From contig NZ_BCSH01000006.1 in assembly GCF_001570765.1 (NCBI RefSeq), forward strand, positions 106,105 through 170,104: a stretch of 64,000 nucleotides of DNA, read 5' to 3'. Position 1 is the stretch's first letter, and every line of letters begins with the position of its first letter. The position numbers and the translations under genes are program-made. Below the pieces are notes generated by a model. It ran no database searches. It saw only the letters and a list, made by a program, of their open reading frames with translations, and was not told the origin of the DNA. Of the stretch, positions 11,965 to 19,464 are shown piece by piece. Origin of the DNA: Nocardiopsis listeri NBRC 13360 (GTDB lineage Bacteria; Actinomycetota; Actinomycetes; Streptosporangiales; Streptosporangiaceae).

Positions 11965-12648
11965 ATGCTGACGAGCATGGCCGATACAGGATCAGAGCAG
12001 CAGTTCGAGAGCGTCTTCCAACGATCGCCGCGCAAACGTCGCGCGAAGCCGGCGCTGAGCAGGGACCGTATCGTCGGCGGGACCATCGCCCTGCTCGACC
12101 GCGACGGGGCCTCGGCTCTGACCATGCGCAAGGTCGCCGCCGAGCTGGAGGTGCACGCGACGAGTCTGTACTGGCACGTGGAGCGGCGTGAGGACCTGGT
12201 GGACCTGGCCGTGGACGAGATCCTCGCGGGGGCCGCTTCGGCTCTCCCCGGGCCGGACGTGCCCTGGGACGTCGCGGTCAAGGCGACCGCACGCCGCTTC
12301 TACATGGCCCTGACCGAGCACACGTGGGCCGCCGAGTTCGCCGGCTCGAGGCCGTTGCTCGGTCCCAACGCGATCACCCTGTCACGACGGATCGTCGAGG
12401 CGATCCAGGGCTCCGGTGCCGACGAGGAGGGTCAGGCGGTCGTGATCAGGGCGGTGTCGAACCAGATCCTCGGTGCGGCCACGTCGGCCGTGGCCATGCG
12501 GGTGGCCAAGTCGGGACATTCCCAGGGGCACGAGGGCGCGGTCTCGGCCGCGGTGGCCAAGGCCGACGCCCTGGCGGTGGAGAACACCTACTTCGACCAG
12601 GCCTTGGACCTGATCCTCGCGGGCGCCGAGGCGCGACCCCGTGGGTGA
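11965..12648 (+). CDS. TetR family transcriptional regulator
   Basis: The 227-residue product has an N-terminal helix-turn-helix (SRDRIVGGTIALLDRDG, then LTMRKVAAELEVHATSLYWHV, roughly residues 30-75). A C-terminal domain of the tetracycline-repressor type follows. YWHV/YRHV-type recognition helices are typical of TetR_C_1 regulators. The 51-base divergent gap to the CPBP gene is AT-richer than its surroundings and has GTTG...CAAC arms (11931-11950) that could be part of an operator. Two starts are possible (11965, 11977); neither has a strong ribosome site, so the message may be nearly leaderless. Confidence 0.88.
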   Translation: MLTSMADTGSEQQFESVFQRSPRKRRAKPALSRDRIVGGTIALLDRDGASALTMRKVAAELEVHATSLYWHVERREDLVDLAVDEILAGAASALPGPDVPWDVAVKATARRFYMALTEHTWAAEFAGSRPLLGPNAITLSRRIVEAIQGSGADEEGQAVVIRAVSNQILGAATSAVAMRVAKSGHSQGHEGAVSAAVAKADALAVENTYFDQALDLILAGAEARPRG

Positions 12649-12723
12649 CCCTCGGGTCGCCGGGGTCGTCATGTCGACAACGAGACGCGTCCTCATGTCG
12701 ACAAGTGTCCTCGAGCGCGTGGA

Positions 12724-12751
12724 GGGCCGGCCTCCGTGCGGAGGCCGGCCC
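12724..12751. terminator. Bidirectional terminator between tetR and lanthipeptide precursor gene
   Basis: GGGCCGGCCTCC and GGAGGCCGGCCC form a perfect 12-bp stem with a GTGC loop. It lies between the convergent tetR gene and precursor gene and marks the left edge of the lanthipeptide cluster. Confidence 0.8.
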
Positions 12752-12780
12752 GAACCGTGGGGAAGCGAACTCGACGGCTC

Positions 12781-12939
12781 TTAGCAGTCGAGGGTGATGG
12801 AGATGGTGATGCCGCAGGGGACGCTGGTCGGCGCGTCGACACCCTCGTCCAGCGTGACGCTCATGTCCTCCTGAGCGGCCTGGGCGCCGGCGGTGCTGAG
12901 CAGCTCGATGTCACCGAAGATGTTCGCGGACTGGTTCAT
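12781..12939 (-). CDS. Lanthipeptide precursor (class V-type), 52 residues
   Basis: ATG at 12939 follows an AGAGGAGA ribosome site. The leader is acidic and Ala/Gln-rich (MNQSANIFGDIELLSTAGAQ and on). The probable core is APTSVPCGITISITLDC. There are only two cysteines, C42 and the C-terminal C52. S39 lies three residues before C42; T49 and S47 lie three and five before C52. This pattern fits one (methyl)lanthionine plus a C-terminal aminovinyl-cysteine ring, because a decarboxylase gene is in the cluster. There is no Tyr or Trp in the core, so any sugar must sit elsewhere. The leader/core boundary is inferred. Class assignment comes from the enzymes, since class V precursors share little sequence. 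Confidence 0.8.
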   Translation of the reverse strand: MNQSANIFGDIELLSTAGAQAAQEDMSVTLDEGVDAPTSVPCGITISITLDC

Positions 12940-12999
12940 GCCGATTCTCCTCTGGTGTGATGGGCGGGGACCGGGGGGATCCCTGCGCCTCACTGGCTG

Positions 13000-13068
13000 G
13001 GCACTTACGAGAATCGAATATTTCCTTCAGTCGGCCAAGTCATCACCGAAAATTGGCAACTAAGTGCC
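13000..13068. promoter_or_regulatory. Inverted repeat pair upstream of the precursor gene
   Basis: GGCACTTA (13000-13007) and TAAGTGCC (13061-13068) are exact reverse complements 53 bases apart, in the 137-base gap between the response regulator and the precursor gene. TGGCA-ACTAAG-TGCCA at 13054-13069 is a smaller palindrome overlapping the distal arm. Paired sites are what a dimeric NarL-type regulator could use, and the gene for one is next door. The link is inference. Confidence 0.4.
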
Positions 13069-13076
13069 ACGCCGGC

Positions 13077-13733
13077 TCAGATCCAACCCGCCTCACGCGC
13101 CAGCCCGGCGGCCTCGTAACGGGTCTTGACGTCGAGTTTCTCCAGGATCCCCGACAGGTAGTTGCGCACGGTGCCGTTGGCCAGGTGGAGCTTGGCGGCG
13201 ATGTCCTTGGTGGTGGTGCTCTGGTCGACCTCGGCCAGGATGCTCAGCTCCCGCTCGCTCAGCGGACAACTCGGCTCCGCCAGCGCGTCGGCCGCCAGGT
13301 AGGGGTCGACGTACCTGTCCCCCACCGCCACGCGCCTGAGGACGTTGGACAGACTCTGGGCGGACGTGCTCTTGGCGATGAAGCCGGTCGCGCCCTCCTT
13401 CAACGCCCGCCGCAGCGTTCCCGGGTTGGCGTGGCGCGTGAGGATGACGCAGCGCACGTTCGGGCAGTGCTTGCGCAGTCTTCCCAAGAGCACGAGGCCA
13501 CCGTCGGGCATCTCGATGTCCAGCATGACGATGTCCGGGCGTGACTCCAACGCGATCCTGAAGGCGTCGCCACCGTTGTCCGCCTGGCCGACCACCGTGA
13601 TGTCGGGCTCCAGGTCGAGCAGGGCCGCGATGGCCTCACGGGTCATCGCCTCGTCCTCGGCGAGCAGTACACGAATCAGGTCTTCCTCCCCGGGAACGTC
13701 CGTGTGCGACGCCTTGTCGCACGGTAGGGCCAT
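13077..13733 (-). CDS. NarL/LuxR-type response regulator
   Basis: A 218-residue two-domain regulator. The receiver domain has the acidic pair AEDE (residues 25-28), the phospho-acceptor D72 in VMLDIEMPDGG and the conserved Lys in FIAKSTS. The C-terminal LuxR helix-turn-helix is CPLSERELSILAEVDQSTTT, then KDIAAKLHLANGTVRNYLSGILEKL. ATG at 13733 is chosen for the GAGGTGG upstream. It sits 46 bases after rmlA on the same strand and just upstream of the precursor gene. Its likely partner kinase (14739-15932) is on the other side of rmlA, so rmlA is wedged into the two-component system. Confidence 0.9.
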   Translation of the reverse strand: MALPCDKASHTDVPGEEDLIRVLLAEDEAMTREAIAALLDLEPDITVVGQADNGGDAFRIALESRPDIVMLDIEMPDGGLVLLGRLRKHCPNVRCVILTRHANPGTLRRALKEGATGFIAKSTSAQSLSNVLRRVAVGDRYVDPYLAADALAEPSCPLSERELSILAEVDQSTTTKDIAAKLHLANGTVRNYLSGILEKLDVKTRYEAAGLAREAGWI

Positions 13734-13779
13734 TATCGCCGCCACCTCGCGGCACGCGCCAGAGAAGTCCCGGGGCGGT

Positions 13780-14658
13780 TCACGGCCCGGTGAGGTCCTG
13801 GGCGATGTCCATGACGTACGAGCCGTAGGCGGAACCGGACATACGCGCGCCCAGTTCGTGGCAATCGGCGGCGGAGATGAAGCCCATCCGGGCCGCGATC
13901 TCCTCCACGCAGGCCACGCGCACCCCTTGCCGATTGGCCAACAACTCGACGTAGTGACCGGCCTCCAAGAGGGAATCGTGTGTTCCCGCGTCCAGCCACA
14001 TGAATCCGCGGCCGAGCTGAACGAGGTCGGCCCGCCCCTGTCGGACGTACTCGCGGTTGACGTCGGTGATCTCCAGTTCTCCGCGTTCGGAGGGCTCCAC
14101 CTCGGCGGCGATGTCCACCACGTCCTGGTCGTAGAAGTACAACCCGGTCACGGCGTTGTCGGAACGGGGGTCGAGCGGTTTCTCCTCCAACGAGACCAGT
14201 TCGCCCTTCCCGTCCACCTCGCCGATCGCGTAGCGGCCGGGATCGGACACCGGATACCCGAACAGGGCACAGCCGGTGAACTCCCGGCGCGCGCGGGCGA
14301 GCAGGTCGTAGAAACCGGACCCGTGGAACACGTTGTCCCCCAGGACCAGCGCCGACCTCTGCCCGCGCACATGGTCGGCACCGATGACGTAGGCCTCGGC
14401 GATCCCCCGTGGTTCGCGCTGGAGCGCGTAGCTCAGGTTCAGGCCCAGATGGGCCCCGTCCCCCAGGAGTGCCTGGAGCGGGGCGAGGGAGTCGGGTGCG
14501 CAGACGAGGAGGATGTCGCGGATGTCCGCGAGCATCAGAACCGAGAGCGGATAGTAGATCAGGGGTTTGTCGTAGACCGGTAGGAGTTGTTTGGAGGTGC
14601 AGTGGGTCAGCGGGTACAACCGGCTGCCGGTTCCACCCGCGAGGAGGATGCCCTTCAT
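13780..14658 (-). CDS. rmlA: Glucose-1-phosphate thymidylyltransferase (DesIII/RmlA)
   Basis: Makes TDP-glucose from glucose-1-phosphate and dTTP, the first step towards TDP-deoxysugars. The 292-residue protein has the nucleotide-binding GGTGSRLYPLT loop (residues 8-18), KQLLPVYDKPLIYYPLS, the LGDNVFHG motif and GLYFYD; all are typical of RmlA. It lies in the lanthipeptide half of the cluster, between the kinase and the response regulator, while the remaining sugar genes are 9-19 kb to the right. That interleaving is the best evidence that sugar and peptide genes form one cluster. The start is divergent from the kinase gene with 80 bases between. Confidence 0.95.
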   Translation of the reverse strand: MKGILLAGGTGSRLYPLTHCTSKQLLPVYDKPLIYYPLSVLMLADIRDILLVCAPDSLAPLQALLGDGAHLGLNLSYALQREPRGIAEAYVIGADHVRGQRSALVLGDNVFHGSGFYDLLARARREFTGCALFGYPVSDPGRYAIGEVDGKGELVSLEEKPLDPRSDNAVTGLYFYDQDVVDIAAEVEPSERGELEITDVNREYVRQGRADLVQLGRGFMWLDAGTHDSLLEAGHYVELLANRQGVRVACVEEIAARMGFISAADCHELGARMSGSAYGSYVMDIAQDLTGP

Positions 14659-14738
14659 ACCGTCGACGCCTTCCTTGTCCGGGAATCGTTTGTACGATCG
14701 GTCCGCACGCCGACGTCACCCCTCAGGGAGCGGGCCCC

Positions 14739-15932
14739 ATGAGTGATCGCCGACGGTCCGACGAGGCCATCACCCCGGACGATGTGGTCCTCCGTCACGT
14801 GCGCAGGAACCACTACCTCACGATGATGTTCGTGGTGGTCGTCCCGGGGGTCACCCTGATCGCGGTCTTTCCCGGGGCGTTGCGGGCCCTGTTCCTGGTC
14901 TCGCTGGTCGGTCTGTTCTTCCTGTTGCGCACCCTGACGTTCGACGCCCTGCCCTGGCGGCCTTCGCCGCCGTACCGGTCGGTCATCACGTGGACGCTGG
15001 TGCTGGTCTCGCTGGTGGCCACCTGGTTCGCGACGGAGTGGGTCGTCGTCCCCTGGATGTGGCTGTTGCTGCCGGGAACCGCGACCGCCGACGTGGTCAC
15101 GCTGCACCGGAACCGACTCGGCCCCTACTACGCGCTCTCCGTCGGGTTGGCGGCGGCGACCTGTGTGTACCTGGTGAAGGCACAGGAATCCGGAGCGGAC
15201 GGCGGCCAGCAGGCCCTGCTCGCCTTCTTCGTCGTCATGTTCATCGGATACTGGGAGGCGACCGGCCCCATGCTGTGGCAGCGCACCGTCAGCGCGGAGC
15301 GGACGACGTTGCGGCTCGCGGTGGCCGAGGAGCGGCTGCGCCTGTCCGAGGACCTGCACGACATCCTGGGCCGGGCCTTGGAGGTCGTGGCGTTCAAGGG
15401 CGAACTCGCGGCACGCCTCGTCGAGGTCGAGCCGGAGCGTGCGCGCGCCGAGATGGAGGAGATCCAGTCGGTCGCGCGTGGTGCGGTGCACGACGTGCGG
15501 GAACTGGTGCGCAACCGTCGGGCCACCCACCTGCCAGAGGAGGTGCGCGCCGCCGAACGGCTGCTGCGATCGGCCTCCGTGCGTTGCGAGATCGAGGGCG
15601 ACTTCGACGATGTGGACGAGCGACTGAGCGGGGTGTTCGGAAGCGTGGTCCGCGAGTCGGTCACCAACATGCTGCGGCACGCGACCCCGACGACCTGCCT
15701 CGTCCGTTGGTCGTGTGAGGGCGGTCACCTGGAACTCACGGTGCACAACGACGGGGTGCCGTCGGCCGGTACCTCCTCCGAACCCGCCGAGGGCAGCGGA
15801 ATCGTCGGTATGCGTCGCCGTGTCGCCGAACACGGGGGTGAACTGACCACAGAGGAGCATGGCGACACGTTCACCCTCGTGGCCCGGGTGCCGGTCGCGG
15901 TGACCGCTCGCCCGGCGCGGCGTCGATGGTGA
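14739..15932 (+). CDS. Sensor histidine kinase (DesK/NarL-partner type)
   Basis: A 397-residue membrane kinase. Residues 1-190 hold about six hydrophobic helices with no large extracellular domain. The HisKA_3 dimerisation region follows with the phospho-acceptor His in RLSEDLHDILGRALEVVAFK, and then a HATPase domain with VRESVTNMLRHA and GSGIVGMRRRVAEHGGEL. HisKA_3 kinases pair with NarL-type regulators such as the one at 13077. The sensing region is almost all membrane, so the signal may be membrane-borne, possibly the product itself. Its 3' end overlaps the oppositely oriented peptidase gene by 62 bases. Confidence 0.9.
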   Translation: MSDRRRSDEAITPDDVVLRHVRRNHYLTMMFVVVVPGVTLIAVFPGALRALFLVSLVGLFFLLRTLTFDALPWRPSPPYRSVITWTLVLVSLVATWFATEWVVVPWMWLLLPGTATADVVTLHRNRLGPYYALSVGLAAATCVYLVKAQESGADGGQQALLAFFVVMFIGYWEATGPMLWQRTVSAERTTLRLAVAEERLRLSEDLHDILGRALEVVAFKGELAARLVEVEPERARAEMEEIQSVARGAVHDVRELVRNRRATHLPEEVRAAERLLRSASVRCEIEGDFDDVDERLSGVFGSVVRESVTNMLRHATPTTCLVRWSCEGGHLELTVHNDGVPSAGTSSEPAEGSGIVGMRRRVAEHGGELTTEEHGDTFTLVARVPVAVTARPARRRW

Positions 15933-17976
15933 GCGACCTCGCTCGCTCGCCCAGGGGCAACCCCAGAGCGCGCGCGAGGAAGCAGAACTCGTCCACCGCC
16001 TGTGCCTTGCGGGCCGACAGGGTCCCGGACCCGTGTCCGAGCCGGGACCGTAGCGCGTAGAGCGCGACACCCGGTGGTTCCTCCACGGTCCCGTCCTGGC
16101 AGATTCGCAGGGCGGCGCAGAACTTGCGGGCGTGGGCGGGGTCGACCCGGCCGTCCATTTCCAGCGCGGTGAGGAGGAAGGGCGGGTACCGAGTGCCACG
16201 ACGCAGGTTGTGGTACGGCGAGTAGGCGGCCAGGGCGGCCCGGTCCCGTGGGTCCTCGGGATCGCCGTACTCGGGGATCCAGGCACGACCGGCGGGCCAC
16301 CGGGCGAAACCCAGCATGTCCAGTGGGGCCGCCGAGGCGATCACGCCCGCGTAGGTGTCCGGGCGGTCCACCGCGGCCGCCGCCGCCAGCATTCCGCCGT
16401 GGGACGAACCCAGGAGACCGACGTGTCCGGCCGCGGCGACCCCGGAATCGACGAGGTGGTCCGCCGCGGCGTGCAGGTCGCGCACCGATCGGTACTTGGC
16501 GCGCCCGCGCGCGGCCTCGCGCCACCGTTCCCCTTCCTCACCGCCACCACGGACGCCGACCATCGCCCACCGTCCGCCCGCCGCGGTCCAGGCCAGGGCG
16601 GCCGCGGAGAAGGTGGGCGTGTAGGCCAGACCGAAGCCCCCGTACACGGTGAGCAGGGTCGGTACGGGCCCTGGGAGGTCGGCGGGGCCGATGACGAAGA
16701 CGCCCACCGGTACCCCGTCGTCGGCGACGGCCTCGTGACGTTCGCAGGACACCGACCCTCGTGGCGCGGACCCCGGGGCCCACAGCACCGGTTCGGCTCC
16801 GGCCCCACCGGTCGTGTACCGAAGCAGCGACGGTGGGGTGACGAAGTCGGTCCACACCATCCACGTGCGACCGTCGGGGTCGGTCCGGACATCGTTCACG
16901 GAACCGATCCCCGGGAGGTCGACCCGCTCGCCCGCACCGGGTTCGTCATCGGGCCGGTGGATCCGTACCCGGGAGGCTCCCCGGGCGCGCCAGACCGTGA
17001 GCAGACGGTCGTCGTCCCCCGTCCCCACCGCCTGGACGAGGACCTCGTCGGGCCGTTCGGGGACGGTCTCGCTCCAGCCCCTGTCTCCGTCCAGGGACAG
17101 GGTGAGCAACCGCCCGCGCGGGGCCCCGTGCCGGGTGAGGACGTCGAGACGGTCACCACGAAAGGACGCGGTGCAGTCCGACGCGGCGTGGACGGCGGAC
17201 ACGGAGGTGCCCCCACCGGTGACGTCGAGGACGCCGAGCCACACCCCGGTGGCGCGCCCGCGCCTGGCCTGCACCAACAGCCGGTGGCCGGACCGGGCGA
17301 TACCGACCCGCTGGACCAGGAAGTCCTCGGGCACCCCTCGGATCTGGTGTGCGGGATCGTCGGGTCGGTCGAGGAGGTGGAGGGCCGCCGTACGTCGTGG
17401 CGTCGATCCGTCGCCTCCGATCCTTACGTAACAGAGCCCGGATCCGTCGGGGAGCCAGACGGGCGCCAGCGGATGGCAGCCCTCCAGGGGCGGAGCCGAG
17501 GGGACACCGGTCCACGGATCGATCAGTTCGATCCGGGCCGGGCCACCGTCGGCGGGGGCCAGGACGACCGCGAGACGGGAGCCTTCCGGGGACGCGGACC
17601 AGTCGACGAGGAGGTCACAACCCTCGGGGTCGTGTTCTCGCGGATCGAAGACCACCCGAGCCGAGAGGTCGGCCTCGGCGCCGACCTCGTCCGCCATGAC
17701 GAGGACCGGGTGGTCCCGCCGCGGCTCGAAACGGAGATAGATCGACTTGTCGCCGACTCGACACGGAAGCCCGTAGCCACCGGCGGCCATGAAGGGGGCC
17801 AGGTGTTCCCGGGTCGTCTCGCGCAGGCCGTCACGGTCCAGGTGCTCGGACAACTCCGCGGTCCGTTCCAGTTCCCACGCGTGCACGTCCTCGCTCGTGC
17901 CGTCCTCCAACCAATGGAAGAGGTCTGCGCCGTCGGCGGGGACGACCGGGCGTCCCCGCCGGTGTGCCGTGCTCAC
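15871..17976 (-). CDS. Prolyl oligopeptidase family serine peptidase (S9), putative leader peptidase
   Basis: A 701-residue S9 enzyme: an N-terminal beta-propeller region, then an alpha/beta hydrolase domain. The catalytic Ser is in LLGSSHGGMLAAA (about residue 525), the Asp in LEMDGRVDPAHARKF and the His in RLGHGSGT. The family cuts after Pro or related residues in peptides of limited length, which suits maturation of a 52-residue precursor. The core has prolines at P37 and P41; cleavage near the A36-P37 junction is only a guess. The GTG start at 17976 overlaps the decarboxylase stop (GTGA), so it is the last gene of the lanthipeptide operon. A cytosolic location is likely, as no signal peptide is seen. 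Confidence 0.88.
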   Translation of the reverse strand: MSTAHRRGRPVVPADGADLFHWLEDGTSEDVHAWELERTAELSEHLDRDGLRETTREHLAPFMAAGGYGLPCRVGDKSIYLRFEPRRDHPVLVMADEVGAEADLSARVVFDPREHDPEGCDLLVDWSASPEGSRLAVVLAPADGGPARIELIDPWTGVPSAPPLEGCHPLAPVWLPDGSGLCYVRIGGDGSTPRRTAALHLLDRPDDPAHQIRGVPEDFLVQRVGIARSGHRLLVQARRGRATGVWLGVLDVTGGGTSVSAVHAASDCTASFRGDRLDVLTRHGAPRGRLLTLSLDGDRGWSETVPERPDEVLVQAVGTGDDDRLLTVWRARGASRVRIHRPDDEPGAGERVDLPGIGSVNDVRTDPDGRTWMVWTDFVTPPSLLRYTTGGAGAEPVLWAPGSAPRGSVSCERHEAVADDGVPVGVFVIGPADLPGPVPTLLTVYGGFGLAYTPTFSAAALAWTAAGGRWAMVGVRGGGEEGERWREAARGRAKYRSVRDLHAAADHLVDSGVAAAGHVGLLGSSHGGMLAAAAAVDRPDTYAGVIASAAPLDMLGFARWPAGRAWIPEYGDPEDPRDRAALAAYSPYHNLRRGTRYPPFLLTALEMDGRVDPAHARKFCAALRICQDGTVEEPPGVALYALRSRLGHGSGTLSARKAQAVDEFCFLARALGLPLGERARSLTIDAAPGERSPRPAPGPRG

Positions 17977-18578
17977 GCTCGACCCGCCTCCTTCTCCCGC
18001 TTGTCCGAGTCGCCCAGGACACCCGAGTCGGCCACGAACCCCAGCACGGAGAAGACCGACGGCATGGCGCCCTCCTCCCCGGAACCGGTGTGCGCGGACA
18101 CCCCTCGCTCCGGCGGCACCACGTGGTAACCGTCCTCGCCGAGCAGGGCCAGGTTGCGCCGGACCGCGCCCGCGCCCACACGCGGCCCGCCCAGGGAGGG
18201 CACGAGGAACACGGGTGCCCGGGTGAACCCGACCGTGGCCAGGGCCAGGCTGTCGGTGATGCCGTGGGCGATCTTGGCCAGGAAGGCGCCGGTGGCCGGG
18301 ACGACCAGGACGAGGTCGGCCCATTCGGCGGCCTCTCGGTGGTCGACGGTCCCGGTCTCGGGTGACCAGTCCGGCCCGAGCACGGGACGGCCGGACAACG
18401 AGGCCAGGGCCTCGGGTGAGACCAGTCGGGTGGCGGAGTGGGTCAAGCACACCCTGGTGTTCCAACCCATGAGTTCGCGCAGGTACAGGACCCACCCCGG
18501 CAACAGGGACACCGGCAGGGCGCCCGTACCGATGACCAGGAGGTTGCCCCGCGGGAGTGGGATGTGGGGGAGATTCAT
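17973..18578 (-). CDS. HFCD-family flavoprotein, cysteine decarboxylase (LanD-like)
   Basis: A 201-residue flavoprotein of the homo-oligomeric flavin-containing Cys decarboxylase type. It starts PRGNLLVIGTGALPVSLLPG (flavin-binding strand and loop) and has an H-x-x-A-x-W-A-D block (VDHREAAEWADLVLVVPATG) with the active-site His. FLAKIAHGITDSLA and a PSVFS-type C-terminal substrate clamp follow. Relatives (EpiD, LxmD, TvaF) oxidatively decarboxylate a C-terminal Cys to the enethiol that becomes aminovinyl-cysteine. The precursor here ends in Cys, as required. The start at 18578 follows AAGGAGAAC; the end overlaps the peptidase start by four bases. Confidence 0.88.
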   Translation of the reverse strand: MNLPHIPLPRGNLLVIGTGALPVSLLPGWVLYLRELMGWNTRVCLTHSATRLVSPEALASLSGRPVLGPDWSPETGTVDHREAAEWADLVLVVPATGAFLAKIAHGITDSLALATVGFTRAPVFLVPSLGGPRVGAGAVRRNLALLGEDGYHVVPPERGVSAHTGSGEEGAMPSVFSVLGFVADSGVLGDSDKREKEAGRA

Positions 18579-18600
18579 GCCGTTCTCCTTCGAGTGGGGT

Positions 18601-19464
18601 TCAGGCCTGGGGCGCGTTGTCCGCCCGGTCCAGCAGCGTCGCGGCGACGGACAGTTCCAGGGCGACGGTGGGCGGGTCGATCCCCTTGACGGAGGCCAAC
18701 CGGCGGGCGTGGTCCACCACCAGCACGGCGGTGCCCGCGCGCAACGTCGCCGCGTTCGGCTGGGCGCCCTCGACGGCGAGGGCACCGTAAGAGGCGGCCA
18801 CACGGGACAGGGAGGGGGCGCTCGACTTGCCGGCGGCCGCGAAGAGACGGGCGGTCAGCTGGATCTCGGCGAGTGTCCGGCTGAGGTTCAACACCAGGGG
18901 GACCGGGGACGACGGCACCAGGGCCGTGGCCGCGTCGAAACGGGGTGCCCCGGTCGAGGGACGGGCACCGAGAACGAGGCGCCCCAACCCCAGCGTGCGC
19001 TGCGACGAGTGCCGGAGGAAGACCGGATCCGGGGGGAGGCGACCCAACAGGGCGCGCACCCTGGACGCCTCCTCGATCCCCAGGTCCGCGCATCCCTCCA
19101 GGAATCGGTGCGCCTCCTCCCACAGAGGAGGCGAGGGGTCGGTTCCGCCGTCACCTTCCGAGGAACAGCCCTTCACGGCCAGGTGGACCAGGCGGGGCAG
19201 CCCCCGCTCCGCTTCGGCCGGCAGAGCGACGGGTGCCCGCAGGACGTCGGCGACGGTCAGGTGTCCCCGAACCGAACGGTAGACCTCGTAACCGTCGTCG
19301 GAGGGCGAGGGTGGGACGAAGGCCACGGAGCCTCCGATCTCCCGGGCGGGGAGGGAGACCGGAGGCCGCTTCCGGGCGGGGAAAGCACCTGAGGAGGGCA
19401 GGTACCAGTCCCAGGAGTCACCGTTGGCTTCGACACGGCGGGTGGCGGCGGGCGTCGCCGTCAT
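18601..19464 (-). CDS. Class V lanthipeptide synthetase partner (LxmX/TvaE-like position), unknown fold
   Basis: I do not recognise a characterised domain in this 287-residue protein. It is Ala/Leu/Arg-rich, with a Pro-rich N-terminus (residues 20-60) and mostly helical-looking remainder, no membrane helices and no Cys pair for metal. Its place between the HopA1-domain gene and the decarboxylase gene, with an ATGA overlap with the former, is that of LxmX in the lexapeptide cluster and TvaE in thioamitide clusters. Those proteins belong to the three-part dehydration/cyclisation set. By context it is likely the third synthetase component; this is inference from position, not from sequence motifs. 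Confidence 0.6.
   Translation of the reverse strand: MTATPAATRRVEANGDSWDWYLPSSGAFPARKRPPVSLPAREIGGSVAFVPPSPSDDGYEVYRSVRGHLTVADVLRAPVALPAEAERGLPRLVHLAVKGCSSEGDGGTDPSPPLWEEAHRFLEGCADLGIEEASRVRALLGRLPPDPVFLRHSSQRTLGLGRLVLGARPSTGAPRFDAATALVPSSPVPLVLNLSRTLAEIQLTARLFAAAGKSSAPSLSRVAASYGALAVEGAQPNAATLRAGTAVLVVDHARRLASVKGIDPPTVALELSVAATLLDRADNAPQA

Noticed and set aside
10933..12648. A 571-residue fusion protein ending in the TetR domain
   Set aside because: The first 344 codons are antisense to the CPBP protease gene and have no ribosome site; the TetR gene starts near 11965.
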